Positions 17,811 through 26,987 of a stretch of DNA of 64,000 nt are shown piece after piece. The translations under genes and the position numbers were made by a program. Each line of letters begins with the position of its first letter. The stretch's first letter is position 1. The DNA comes from Neisseria musculi (GTDB lineage Bacteria; Pseudomonadota; Gammaproteobacteria; Burkholderiales; Neisseriaceae): positions 2,294,001-2,358,000 of the forward strand of contig NZ_CP060414.2 in assembly GCF_014297595.2 (NCBI RefSeq), in the 5' to 3' direction. A model generated the notes under the pieces. The model was not told the origin of the DNA and ran no database searches. It saw only the letters and a list, made by a program, of their open reading frames with translations.

Positions 17811-18530
17811 GGGGCTGTACTAGATAACTAGGGAAATTTAACTTCAGGTTAGAATAATCCCTATGAGAAAAAGTCGTTTAAGTCAGTACAAGCAAAACAA
17901 ACTGATTGAACTATTTGTTGCAGGTGTTACCGCTCGCACAGCGGCGCAATTAGTTAGCGTCAATAAAAATACCGCTGCCTATTACTTCCACCGTTTGCGC
18001 TTACTTATCTATCACAACAGCCCGCATCTGGAAATGCTTGATGGTGAAGTAGAAGTTGATGAAAGCTATTTTGGCGGACAACGCAAAGGCAAACGTGGTC
18101 GCGGTGCGGCTGGCAAAGTGGCTGTATTCGGGCTTTTGAAGCGTAATGGTAAGGTTTACACCGTTGCCGTACCCAATACACAAACTGCGACTTTATTGCC
18201 AATTATCCGCGAGCAAGTGAAGCCTGATAGCATTGTTTATACCGATTGTTACAAAAGTTATGACGTTCTTGATGTGAGCGAATTTTCACATTTTCGGATC
18301 AATCACAGCACACATTTTGCTGAGCGACAAAATCACATTAACGGAATTGAGAACTTTTGGAACCAAGCAAAACGCCATTTACGCAAGTTTAACGGCATTC
18401 CCAAAGAGCATTTTGAACTGTATTTGAAAGAGTGTGAATGGCGTTTTAACAACAGTGAGATAAAATTTCAAATTTCTATTTTAAAACAATTAGTAAAGCA
18501 GGATTTGTTCTAGTTATCTAGGACAGCCCC
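17811..18530 (+). mobile_element. IS1016-like element, type A copy 2
   Basis: 720 bp, same orientation as copy 1 and only 63 bp from it. Exact 8-bp target duplication TTTTGATT (17803-17810 and 18531-18538). It is nearly identical to copy 1 over its whole length. Confidence 0.95.
17863..18513 (+). CDS. IS1016-like transposase, type A (copy 2)
   Basis: A 216-residue intact transposase, the same as copy 1 except for Phe in KEHFELYLKE. The catalytic block (VDESYFGG, VYTDCYKSYD, NHINGIENFWNQ) is complete. The two copies in direct repeat could recombine and delete one element with the spacer. The start and ribosome region are identical to the other copies, so expression should be equal. Confidence 0.93.
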   Translation: MRKSRLSQYKQNKLIELFVAGVTARTAAQLVSVNKNTAAYYFHRLRLLIYHNSPHLEMLDGEVEVDESYFGGQRKGKRGRGAAGKVAVFGLLKRNGKVYTVAVPNTQTATLLPIIREQVKPDSIVYTDCYKSYDVLDVSEFSHFRINHSTHFAERQNHINGIENFWNQAKRHLRKFNGIPKEHFELYLKECEWRFNNSEIKFQISILKQLVKQDLF

Positions 18531-18812
18531 TTTTGATTTAAAATATCAAAATATGATTTAAAGAAAATATTCCTTGTTGCGGGTAATGATTTTATGCTTG
18601 AAAACATCAAGATATTATTTATTGCAAGATATTATTTATTGAATGTTGTCGATAAAAGCGGTATCAATCCAAAATAAATGAGAATTAAGCTGAAATAATC
18701 TTTCAAGCTGTAGATAAACAATCAGACACCCGCATTTTTTCAGACGGCCTGATACAAGATAACGATAAGTAAATACTATTAAAAATATTATGCCGGCAGC
18801 TCCGTTTTACCG
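18531..18812. other. AT-rich non-coding stretch
   Basis: No gene is seen. It contains direct repeats (AAGATATTATTTATTG twice, about 18608-18640) and one uptake sequence. Confidence 0.5.
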
Positions 18813-18965
18813 TATAGTGGATTCAGTTCATTTTCGCTACAGACAGCCCGCCCTGCTTGAAGCAAACAATTTGGCAAGCTGCCAAAGCGGCTGCCGAACC
18901 GGCTTCATACTGCTGTACAACCTATGGCTTGCCGTGCTGTATCGGAATCATGAAATCTATTGTAT
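18813..18965. repeat. Correia-like repeat upstream of lpxC
   Basis: Starts TATAGTGGATTCAGTTC. The interior (GGCTGCCGAACCGGCTTCAT, then ACTGCTGTAC) closely parallels that of the copy near 63671. It ends about 45 bases before lpxC and may influence its transcription. Confidence 0.5.
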
Positions 18966-19009
18966 TATCAAAAACATCTTTTCCGGTCGTATTTTGTGAA
19001 AGGCAAATT

Positions 19010-19927
19010 ATGCTGCAAAGAACACTGGCGAGACCCATCAGCGTAACCGGAGTCGGCCTGCATTCCGGCGAACGCGTGGCGCTCACACTCCACCCCGCAT
19101 CTGAAAACAGCGGTATTTCATTCCGCCGCACCGATTTGGGCGGCAAACAGGGCGAAATAATCGCGCTCACCCCTTATCTGATTAACGACACCCGTTTATC
19201 CTCCACCGTGGTAACCGATTCGGGCGTGCGCGTAGGCACCATCGAGCATATTATGTCGGCATTGGCGGCTTACGGCATCGATAATGCGCTCATCGAGTTG
19301 AACGCGCCTGAAATTCCGATTATGGACGGCTCCAGCCTGCCTTTTATCTATCTGCTGCAAGATGCGGGCATCATCGATCAAAAAGCGCAGAAACGCTTCT
19401 TGAAAATTTTAAAACCGGTAGAAGTGAAAGAAACCGGAAAATGGGTGCGCTTCACGCCCTATAACGGTTTCAAAATAACGCTCACCATCGAATTCGACCA
19501 CCCTGTGTTCAACCGCAGCAGCCCCACCTTTGAAATCGACTTTGCCGGCAAATCCTATATAGACGAAATCGCCCGCGCGCGCACGTTCGGCTTTATGCAG
19601 GAAGTAGAGCTGATGCGCTCGCACAATCTCGGCCTGGGCGGCAACCTTTCCAACGCCATCGTAATCGACGATACCGATGTGCTCAACCCCGAAGGGCTGC
19701 GCTATCCCGATGAATTTGTGCGCCATAAAATCCTTGATGCCGTAGGCGATTTGTATATTTTAGGCCATCCGATTGTCGGCGCATTTGAAGGCTACAAATC
19801 AGGCCACGCCATCAACAACGCCCTGCTGCGTACCGTTTTGACCGACCCGGCTAACTACGAATGGGTAGAATTTAAAAACGAAGAAGATTTGCCCCCCGCA
19901 TTCCACAAATTGCCCCGCGCCGCATAG
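19010..19927 (+). CDS. lpxC: UDP-3-O-acyl-N-acetylglucosamine deacetylase
   Basis: The 305-residue zinc enzyme performs the first committed step of lipid A synthesis in the cytoplasm. Visible motifs are VGLHSGERVALTL, the zinc histidine in VGTIEHIMSALAAYGIDN, IMDGSSLPF, ARARTFGFMQEVE, RYPDEFVRHKILDAVGDL (second zinc ligands) and GAFEGYKSGHAINNALL. I use the ATG at 19010, preceded by GAAAGG. The frame extends 51 codons further through the repeat, without homology. Length matches the family. Confidence 0.96.
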   Translation: MLQRTLARPISVTGVGLHSGERVALTLHPASENSGISFRRTDLGGKQGEIIALTPYLINDTRLSSTVVTDSGVRVGTIEHIMSALAAYGIDNALIELNAPEIPIMDGSSLPFIYLLQDAGIIDQKAQKRFLKILKPVEVKETGKWVRFTPYNGFKITLTIEFDHPVFNRSSPTFEIDFAGKSYIDEIARARTFGFMQEVELMRSHNLGLGGNLSNAIVIDDTDVLNPEGLRYPDEFVRHKILDAVGDLYILGHPIVGAFEGYKSGHAINNALLRTVLTDPANYEWVEFKNEEDLPPAFHKLPRAA

Positions 19928-19967
19928 CATTTTTCATACCCGTTAAAGCAACGAAACAAACAGAATA

Positions 19968-20016
19968 AAGGCCGTCTGAAAATATTTTCCCATAAGGAAA
20001 CTTTTCAGACGGCCTT
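19968..20016 (+). terminator. Terminator of lpxC (paired uptake sequences)
   Basis: AAGGCCGTCTGAAAA...TTTTCAGACGGCCTT with a 20-base loop. It is placed about 40 bases after the lpxC stop. Confidence 0.75.
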
Positions 20017-20103
20017 ATATATTGCACCCCAAGAAAGGGAGTGTATTTTTACATTATACCCCTTGACAAATCGGAACAACCGACTTTTGAAAGGGGGTCT
20101 GAA

Positions 20104-20310
20104 ATGTCATCAGTCTACTATACCGTAACCCCCGAACCCGAACTTTTCCCCAAATCCTACATCGTCCGTATTTTCAAAGACGACAATCCGAGCCGTACTG
20201 TCTGTTTTCCCGTCTGCAATCCTCTGAACCGTGTCAAAACCGTCAATCAGGCTTGCGAATACGGGCGTTTGGCCGTGCGCCAAATCATGGATAGGGAGTC
20301 TGCCGAATGA
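20104..20310 (+). CDS. Filamentous-phage-type small protein, 68 aa
   Basis: I choose the ATG at 20104, which has an excellent ribosome site (AAAGGGGG); an upstream GTG is in frame but unsupported. The 68-residue product (MSSVYYTVTPEPELFPKSYI...RQIMDRESAE) is translationally coupled to the replication gene, its stop overlapping that ATG. Neisseria filamentous prophages carry small genes in this position. I do not recognise a domain. Role in phage DNA replication or single-strand binding is possible but unproven. Confidence 0.6.
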   Translation: MSSVYYTVTPEPELFPKSYIVRIFKDDNPSRTVCFPVCNPLNRVKTVNQACEYGRLAVRQIMDRESAE

Positions 20311-21570
20311 TTAGCCAAGACAAAGCAAAAAAAGCGCGTGAAGCCGTATTTGGTGGCGGCGGCTTTGCGACGCGCCAAAGGCGGCTTCATGCGCCGGTAT
20401 GGCGCCCCCCTTATCTAACAGGGGGGGGGAGCAGAAACGGCAGCGGCCGTAAGCGCGGAGCAGGAAGCGTTTGAAAAATACACCCACTTTCTGACCGATT
20501 CCAAAGGCCGTCTGCTGGAAATTCCGTTAAGACGCGGTAAGGCAGATTCTGCCTTTATCGACCAAATCAGTTTTTCAATCCACGAAGATACTTTGTCGCT
20601 GCTGGCCGGTTATCCGCTCGTTTCAGACGATGAATATATTGTCCGTGCGTCTATGGAACTTAGCGGTATTTTCGGCTTCGGCATTACCGAAAAAGCCAAA
20701 CATACGGGCGGGCGTTTTTATGATTCCTGCTGGTTGATGGGAACCGACAATGCCCGATACGGGCGCGTCCACTTCGGCGGCCAAAACAACACCATGCTGA
20801 TAGAGCTTACCGCCACGGGCTGCAATGCCGCCGAAGACGGCCGGGAATCCCGCCTTTACCGGTTCATCACCCAAGCCGTGCGCCCGAAAATTACCCGTAT
20901 CGATATTGCCAAAGACTTTTTCAACGGCGAATACACGCCCGAACAGGCCAAAGCCGACCGGCTGGCGGGCAAATTCACCAATCACCGCATGATGCCCGAT
21001 GGCGAATCGGTCGGTACCGATTGGGAATCCAACAACGGCAAGGGCAAAACCTACTATGTCGGCTCGCGCGAATCGTCCAAATACGTGCGCGTGTATGAAA
21101 AAGGCAAACAGTTGGGCGACAAACAAAGCCCGTGGGTACGTTTTGAAGTCGAATTCAAAGCCAAAGATATGGTGATTCCCTTTGAAGTGCTGACCGTGCC
21201 GGGCGAATACTTCGGCGGCGCCTATCCTATCTGCTCGCAGTTTCAAGAGAAAGCCCAACGGATTGAAACCGTTAAAAAGGTACTGGATTTGACTTTCGAA
21301 CGCTGCATCGAAGTCGCCCGAAACCAAGTCGGCCGCGCCATCAATGCCGCCAAATCCATGTTTCCGGACAAACAGCCTGCCGAAATACTGGCCATGTTCG
21401 AACCCGAACACGATTTATTGCCCAAGCGTTTGAGTATGGAAGTCTATTCAGCCGAACACAATCACGCACCTGCCGTGCATGAAGATGAAGGCCGTCTGAA
21501 ACTGGGTGAATCCGCCCAAATGCTGGTTGAAATGGCATTGACAGGGCTTTGGAGCAGATCAGGTTTTTGA
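20307..21570 (+). pseudogene. Filamentous-phage replication initiation factor with a G9 tract (out of frame) and a replaced C-terminus
   Basis: The gene starts at 20307 (MISQDKAKKAREAVFGGGGF). After 38 codons it reaches nine consecutive Gs (20421-20429), then runs out of frame to TGA after 55 residues. With eight Gs, the frame would continue GAETAAAVSAEQEAFEKYTH... into the large 20593-21570 frame. That frame carries the rolling-circle Rep_trans-type domain: PKITRIDIAKDFFNGEYT, TYYVGSRESSKYVRVYEKGKQ and PWVRFEVEFKAKDM, with the catalytic Tyr region. The protein would nick phage DNA to start replication. The last codons come from an IS remnant, so the C-terminus is altered. Confidence 0.8.
20421..20429 (+). 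repeat. Homopolymer tract G9 in the replication gene
   Basis: Nine Gs at codons 39-41. One G fewer, or two more, would restore the full-length frame. Slipped-strand change here would switch the replication protein on or off. Neisseria uses such tracts for phase variation, though usually in surface genes. Confidence 0.8.
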
Positions 21571-22011
21571 GGGCGCTATAGAATCGGATGGGTGCTGTTT
21601 TGGCGGTAAGCGTAAAGGAACACACGGCAAGGGAGAGGCAGGTAAAGCGGTGGTTTCCGGTATCCTTAAACGTGGAGGCAGGGTTGGTACAGTTGTAGCG
21701 GATAATGCTCAAAAGGAAAGCTTATCTCCCGTGGTTACAAGGAAAATTACGGGCTGCCCGGGTAGTTACGCGTATCGGATGCCGGCGGTTTCCGCCACCG
21801 CAGGATTAATTACGGCAAAACCATATCGGCAGCATTGGAAATTTTTGGAATCAGGCGAAACGTGTCTTGCGCAAATATAACGGAATTGGCTGGGAATTTT
21901 TCCCGCACTTTTTCTGAAAGAATGTGGGTTTCGTTTTAATTTCAGGACACCAAAGCAGTTAAAAACCTGCGGCTTTGGTGGTATTTAGGGCTGATCTACT
22001 TTAACCTCTAA
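21543..22011 (+). mobile_element. IS1016-like type B remnant
   Basis: Begins in the middle of a transposase (GADQVFEGAIESDGCCFGGK, then KRGGRVGTVVADNAQKESL) and decays through several frameshifts. It ends in GGGCTGATCTACTTTAACC, a degraded version of the type B right inverted repeat. The left part is missing, and it is fused to the end of the phage replication gene. Confidence 0.75.
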
Positions 22012-22019
22012 ATATTTAA

Positions 22020-22739
22020 GGGGCTGTCCTAGATAACTAGAACAAATCCTGCTTTACTAATTGTTTTAAAATAGAAATTTGAAATTTTATCTCACTGTTG
22101 TTAAAACGCCATTCACACTCTTTCAAATACAGTTCAAAATGCTCTTTGGGAATGCCGTTAAACTTGCGTAAATGGCGTTTTGCTTGGTTCCAAAAGTTCT
22201 CAATTCCGTTAATGTGATTTTGTCGCTCAGCAAAATGTGTGCTGTGATTGATCCGAAAATGTGAAAATTCGCTCACATCAAGAACGTCATAACTTTTGTA
22301 ACAATCGGTATAAACAATGCTGTCAGGCTTCACTTGCTCGCGGATAATTGGCAATAAAGTCGCAGTTTGTGTATTGGGTACGGCAACGGTGTAAACCTTA
22401 CCATTACGCTTCAAAAGCCCGAATACAGCCACTTTGCCAGCCGCACCGCGACCACGTTTGCCTTTGCGTTGTCCGCCAAAATAGCTTTCATCAACTTCTA
22501 CTTCACCATCAAGCATTTCCAGATGCGGGCTGTTGTGATAGATAAGTAAGCGCAAACGGTGGAAGTAATAGGCAGCGGTATTTTTATTGACGCTAACTAA
22601 TTGCGCCGCTGTGCGGGCGGTAACACCTGCAACAAATAGTTCAATCAGTTTGTTTTGCTTGTACTGACTTAAACGACTTTTTCTCATAGGGATTATTCTA
22701 ACCTGAAGTTAAATTTCCCTAGTTATCTAGTACAGCCCC
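22020..22739 (-). mobile_element. IS1016-like element, type A copy 3
   Basis: 720 bp in reverse orientation, with exact 8-bp duplication ATATTTAA (22012-22019 and 22740-22747). It is inserted between the type B remnant and the dead type C element. Confidence 0.95.
22037..22687 (-). CDS. IS1016-like transposase, type A (copy 3)
   Basis: A 216-residue intact transposase identical to copy 2 at protein level, with helix-turn-helix and DDE-type domain complete. It is in inverted orientation relative to copies 1 and 2. Recombination between them could therefore invert the segment carrying lpxC and the phage replication gene. Confidence 0.93.
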   Translation of the reverse strand: MRKSRLSQYKQNKLIELFVAGVTARTAAQLVSVNKNTAAYYFHRLRLLIYHNSPHLEMLDGEVEVDESYFGGQRKGKRGRGAAGKVAVFGLLKRNGKVYTVAVPNTQTATLLPIIREQVKPDSIVYTDCYKSYDVLDVSEFSHFRINHSTHFAERQNHINGIENFWNQAKRHLRKFNGIPKEHFELYLKECEWRFNNSEIKFQISILKQLVKQDLF

Positions 22740-22760
22740 ATATTTAATGATATTTTAAAT

Positions 22761-23473
22761 GGCTCTAGACTAGCAGAATAGCTCTGTTAGCCTAGAAAAA
22801 TGAAATATAACACCAAGTTAAGTGACCATCAGCTCAAAAAATTATCAAGCATTTTTGTGTCGGTATAGAAGCCTCAAAACCGCTTTGCCGACAGGCTTCA
22901 ACCGCAATACCATCAACCACCGGTATCGCATTTTCAGGCACGAAACATACCGCTGCCAAAGCGGGCAAAAAGACCTGTTATACGGCAGCATAAAGGTTGA
23001 TGAAAGCTATTTGTAGCGCGGTTTCCATGGCAAGTCAAAGCGTGGCAGAGGAACGCTTAAACAACCGTCTTTGGTATTTTCGAAAGAGACGGCAGGGTTT
23101 ATACCGAAATCGTTCCTGATTGTAAAAAGCAAACACTTCAAGCTGTTATATTGGGAAAGGTCTCTCTGGGGAGTGTTGTTTATTCTGATAGCCGGCGCGG
23201 TTACAGCGGCCTGGTCGATGCGGGCTACTCTAAACATTTGCGCGTTAATCACGGACAAAATGAGTTTGCAGATGGTACCGGGCACATCAATGGTATTGAA
23301 AGCTTCCGGAGTTTTACCAAACGAAGGCCCGCCAAATTCAATGGCGTAACCAAAAACTTTGATTTGCACCTGAGGGAATGCGAATGGCGATGGAACCGAA
23401 ACTCTGATGAACTGAGTCACCAACTTTGGGGGCTTTTTAAAGTAAATTTATATAAAGCTGCTAGTCTAGAGCC
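22761..23473 (+). mobile_element. Dead IS1016-like element, type C copy 1
   Basis: 713 bp bounded by GGCTCTAGACTAGCAG and its complement CTGCTAGTCTAGAGCC. The transposase starts at 22800 (MKYNTKLSDHQLKKLSSIF) and stops at TAG after 22 codons. Pieces in other frames (TALPTGFNRNTINHRYRIF; SIKVDESYL followed by a stop; VVYSDSRRGYSGLV; NHGQNEFADG, then INGIESF) show the family and at least three lesions. The same lesions occur in copy 2 at 37385-38825. No target duplication is seen here. Confidence 0.85.
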
Positions 23474-23513
23474 TTGTTATGTATCTTTTTAGAGGAAAGG
23501 TAAATTAAATCCG

Positions 23514-23540
23514 GCCGTCTGAAAAACGTTCAGACGGCCG
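23514..23540 (-). terminator. Terminator of rnpB
   Basis: CCGGCCGTCTGAA...TTCAGACGGCCGG hairpin immediately downstream of the RNase P RNA on the minus strand. It is built from two uptake sequences. Confidence 0.7.
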
Positions 23541-23554
23541 GATTTGAATCAATG

Positions 23555-23918
23555 CATACAGGTCGGGCGGTAAGCCGGGTTCTGTCGTTGGACAGCCATT
23601 CCTCTAGGCGCACCGTTGCCGGGGCGCTCCAGCAACCTACCCGAACGCTCGGCGGGCCGCGTCTGCGCGTTCTGTTTGGTCTTGCTACGGATGGGGTTTA
23701 GCCTGCTGCACCTTGTTACCAAGTGCACGGTGCGCTCTTACCGCACCTTTTCACCCTTGCCTGTGCTGAAAACAGCCATCGGCGGTTTCGCTCTCTGTTC
23801 CACTTTCCATCGTGTTGCCACGCCCGGCTGTTAGCCGGCATCCCGCCCTCTGTAGCCCGGACTTTCCTCCCCGCAGGCCTTACGCGCTGCGCGGCGGCTG
23901 TCTGCCCAACCTGTATAC
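23555..23918 (-). ncRNA. rnpB: RNase P RNA (class A)
   Basis: On the minus strand the universal 5' core GAGGAAAGTCCGGGC occurs at about 23860-23874, and the 3' core ACAGAACCCGGCTTA at about 23570-23585. The outer helix P1 pairs TACAGGTTGGGC with GCCCGACCTGTA. Internal conserved blocks (GGGTGAAAAGGTGCGGTAAG; TAAACCCCATCCG; GGTTGCTGGAGC) are present. The RNA is the catalytic part of RNase P, which trims the 5' leaders of tRNA precursors. About 364 nt, normal for the class. The gene lies between IS debris and a broken phnA but looks intact. Confidence 0.95.
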
Positions 23919-23925
23919 GGGGCAG

Positions 23926-23931
23926 ATTATA
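23926..23931 (-). promoter_or_regulatory. -10 box of the rnpB promoter
   Basis: A perfect TATAAT on the minus strand lies 8-10 bases before the predicted RNA 5' end. The -35 region is weak, so only the -10 is assigned. Confidence 0.6.
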
Positions 23932-24062
23932 TCGCAAAATCAAGCCAAACACGATGCGGTGTTGCCCTACTTTGCCGTACTGTTACTGTCTGCAGCCCTG
24001 CGCTTTGCCCCATGTTTAGGTTTGTTTCACTATAGCGGCGGGGCAAATCTTTGCAAAAAAAT

Positions 24063-24395
24063 TCAGGCTTTTTTCACGAATTCCAACCTCAGGTTTATGG
24101 TGCTGCCATCGATTTTGCAGACAATACCATGATCGCCTTCTTGAAAGCGGATACTTTCCACTTTGGTACCCCTGTTTAATCACCATTGAACTGCCTTTCA
24201 CTTTCAAATCTTTAATCAATACCACAGAATCTCCATCGGCCAGCAGCGTGCCGTCGTTGGCATCTTTTACCTTTGGTGCCGTTTCAACGGCAGACTCGTT
24301 TTCTTGCCATTCATTGGCGTACTCGGAGCAGATAAACTGCGCAGAGTCGTGATAAGTCAACTAGGGTTGCATTGCGGGCATGCGGGTAGAACCAT
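24063..24395 (-). pseudogene. yjdM: Broken phnA/yjdM-type zinc-ribbon gene
   Basis: The start at 24395 reads MVLPACPQCN and then breaks into a stop. A second frame gives [20 protein letters not shown], then [29 protein letters not shown], the core of the PhnA/YjdM family. A third frame gives [20 protein letters not shown] to the true stop at 24063. So there are at least two frameshifts. The second zinc CxxC has become CSEY, losing a zinc ligand. Family members are small zinc-ribbon proteins of unclear function, named after the alkylphosphonate operon. The gene is dead. Confidence 0.85.
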
Positions 24396-24901
24396 GATTG
24401 GTTCTTTCGTTTTTTAAGGCGAGATTTAGGATTATAGCAAAGATAGAACAACACCCTTTGTGTATTCAACCAGCAACCAAGTCGTGCCCTGCTTTTGCAG
24501 GGCGCTTTTGTATTCGGTATTGTTTATTTTTGGAAATGCGTGGTCTGCCGTTTATGGTGGTGCCTTATAGATTTTGCTTGGAGTAAAAGCCGGTTGGCGG
24601 GTTGCTCTTGATGTCAGCCGTTATGGTCGTTGAAAGTATGGCGGCAGAGTCTCCGCTTGTGCTCGCGATGGTTTTCAGACGGCTGTGGGCTTGGTTGTAT
24701 GCAGGGTTTCGGCGGTAACAGACCTTGGGTTCCCGCGCCGGAGCGGCAGGCCGTTTGCCCAATGGTTGCGTTGATGCGGTGTTTCAGGCGGGAGCGGCGT
24801 GGTGTTTTGTTTGGCAGCGCGTTGCTTTTGATGGGGGCAGTGCATAGACTGCATCCCAAAAGTCAGGCACTATCTACTCAACGTATGAGGTGCAGTTTTT
24901 T
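24396..24901. other. Non-coding debris
   Basis: I see no intact gene and no recognisable domain. Short open frames on the minus strand (24565-24859) look like decayed coding sequence of unknown origin. A small hairpin GCCCTGCTTTTGCAGGGC lies at about 24486-24503. Confidence 0.5.
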
Positions 24902-25030
24902 ATGGAAAAGTATTCAAACGGATTCAGATTGGAAATCGTGAAACACCGTCTGCAGGGGGCATGGTGAAAAACACGGCCAACATTTTTTCTCTAGAGCACG
25001 CTACCGTGCGCAAACAGGCAGCCGCTATAT
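24902..25030 (+). mobile_element. IS3-family OrfA remnant
   Basis: Frames EKYSNGFRLEIVKHRLQG and, shifted, KNTANIFSLEHATVRKQA correspond to the first two helices of an IS3-family OrfA. Frameshifts and a missing remainder make it a relic. Nothing recognisable follows from 25031 to about 25290. Confidence 0.55.
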
Positions 25031-25289
25031 TTTCATCTGGCCGGTAACCGGACTCCTTTGGTGATTGCGTTCGCGGGGTATAGTTCTGCAGCAGGCTGAA
25101 GGTTTTGCTCCGTTGTAATACGGTGTTTGCGGATTCTTTTGCTTTTCTTGGGTTTTCCTCACCTATTCTGCCATGCCCGCCCGAACCGAAACTGTCAGAA
25201 AACACAGAAAACTAGGCAGGCGGGAAAGATGTGGATGGTTTTTTCGGCTGGGGTGATGAGCGGTACGGCTTAAACAGCCGGGGATGATA

Positions 25290-25502
25290 TGGTTTGATTT
25301 TGAACGGCAATCCGAACCCCGCAGGGCGGGGATAGCAAAAAAACCATCGGCAGCGGGTGGCTGCCGACAAAGCCTGGGTTGTATACCCCAACATCGCCTG
25401 CACTGCTTTAGCAGATATGATAGCTAATAACCCCGCTTCAAAAAAAGGGCTGTCGACCAGCAAAGCCGCCTTGATGTGGGTGTTTGGTTTACTGAAAGAT
25501 TA
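25290..25502 (+). pseudogene. Mu gpF-like C-terminal fragment (relic 2)
   Basis: The frame ADKAWVVYPNIACTALADMI, then KAALMWVFGLLKD to a stop at 25502, parallels the gpF-like C-terminus in the 34.5-kb relic (AEKARAVHPDIARTAMKEL, then KAVLAWVLDLLKG). Upstream bases are decayed and frameshifted. Order and spacing to the following G-like fragment match a Mu-like late operon. Confidence 0.65.
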
Positions 25503-25505
25503 ATA

Positions 25506-25851
25506 ATGCTGGGAATCAGCGTAGACTATAAACAAGTACAGGAAGGCCTCAGTCAACTGCTGAAGAATGACACTGATACTCACCCCATGATACGCGCATC
25601 GCCACTGAAGATTGTATCCCTCACGGAGAACAACTTTGAAAGTGGGGGCTGGAGCGGCAAACAGCGGCGGTAAAACCCTGCAACTCTCAGGCCAGCTGCC
25701 TCCAGTATCAACACTCAAGTCAAAAACCGGCTTCGCCCTCATCAACAGCAATAAAAAATACGCCGCCATCCACCATCTCGGCGGCCAAGCTGGGCGCAGC
25801 AGAGCCGGCCCCAACTCAGCACCGAGCACGCACTTCTCGATATCGCTCTAA
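25506..25851 (+). pseudogene. Mu gpG-like virion morphogenesis gene (relic 2)
   Basis: Starts MLGISVDYKQVQEGLSQLLK, like the 35078 copy (MLEISLDASQLEHGLSQLLK). It stops after 55 codons; a shifted frame then gives GGKTLQLSGQLPPVSTLKSK and NSNKKYAAIHHLGGQAGR. An internal deletion and a frameshift are evident. It is followed by the same terminator-like hairpin (about 25875-25896) and AT-rich flank as the other two relics. Confidence 0.75.
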
Positions 25852-26114
25852 AATCCCTGAGTAAAGGTATAAAAAACGGGGCCGATTTAGCCCGTTCATT
25901 TTATTTCACTCTATGCAATATTGTTTCAAATCTCCCATTCCACTAAATCCAACTTTATCCCTCTTAGTCCCATTTATCTCACATACCCTATATATTTATT
26001 TCAGGTCTTATGAAGCAAAATTCATTTTAAAGGGGTCTTTCCGCATATTTCCATATAGTGCTTTATTATAGATCATCCTGTCGGTGGCTGAAGCGAAACC
26101 CAGGGTTTCTTTTA

Positions 26115-26826
26115 GGAGCTGACGTAGATTAGCGGTCATGACATGCTGCTAAAATGAAGATAACAAACTGTAAATTAAGCAAAAAAGCACAGAAGACATT
26201 ACTCAGATATTTTGTGCCGGAAGTTACCGCCGTTCGGCTGCCGATGTCTTGGGTATCCGGCCCAACACCGCCATACTCTTTTACCGCAAAATCCGCCTCG
26301 TCATCAGCCGTCATTCGGCCTTGGAGGCCGATCAGGTTTTTGAAGGTTCCGTAAAGTCAGATGAGAGCTGCTCCGGCGGTAAGCGCAAAGGAAAACGCGG
26401 CACAGGAGCCGCAGGCAAAGTGGTGGTTTTCGGTATCCTCAAACATGGCGGCAAGGTTTATACCGTGGTCGTGGATAACGCCAAAAAAGAGAGTTTGTTG
26501 CCTGTTATTGCGAAGAAAATCATGCCGGACAGTGTGGTGTATACCGACAGTTTAAGCAGCGATGATGTCCCGGATGTCGGCGGTTTTCACCACCATAGGA
26601 TTAACCACGGCAAGACATTTGCCCGGAGGCAAAACCACATCAGCGGCATTGGGAATTTTTGGAATCAGGCCAAGCGTGTGCTGCGCAAATACAACGGAAT
26701 CGACCGGAAGTCTTTTTCCCTATTCTTGAAAGAATGCGGGTTTCGTTTTAACTTTGGCACACCAAGTGAGCAGTTGAAAATCTTGCGGGACTGGTGTGGT
26801 ATTTAGGGCTAATCTACTTCAGCCCC
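26115..26826 (+). mobile_element. IS1016-like element, type B copy 2
   Basis: 712 bp with ends GGAGCTGACGTAGATTAG and CTAATCTACTTCAGCCCC. Exact 8-bp target duplication TTCTTTTA (26107-26114 and 26827-26834). Inserted into the tail of the type E element. Confidence 0.92.
26154..26806 (+). pseudogene. IS1016-like transposase, type B (copy 2), frameshifted
   Basis: The start frame reads MKITNCKLSKKAQKTLLRYF, then VPEVTA, and goes off frame at a missing base before RSAAD. The rest (MGIRPNTAILFYRKI onward, through SDESCSGGKRKGKRGTG and NFWNQAKRVLRKYNGI) is in the next frame. The run here is six As, against seven in copy 1, where the extra A compensates the same downstream loss. So this copy cannot make a full transposase, although its DDE domain is nearly identical to copy 1. 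Confidence 0.85.
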
Positions 26827-26987
26827 TTCTTTTAAATGCAGGTAAAAGTATGTTCCGGCACCTCGTTAAATCGTGCCAAGCGATGTTTGGCATAGCGCCA
26901 AAAGAATTCGATACCGTTGATATGTTGCATACCTCGGGCAAACCCATTGTCGCCGTGATGCACGCTGAAATGCTTTGCAAAACCCAT

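Noticed and set aside
17028..18530. The two adjacent type A copies as a composite transposon
   Set aside because: Only 63 bp of non-coding DNA lies between them, and each has its own separate target duplication, so they are independent insertions.
22348..22549. Open frames on the opposite strand of every type A transposase copy
   Set aside because: They recur only because the element is repeated; they mirror the transposase gene and have no independent support.
24565..24859. Minus-strand open frames that might be a PAAR or toxin remnant
   Set aside because: I could not find convincing motifs; similarity to DUF4150-type sequences was too weak to claim.
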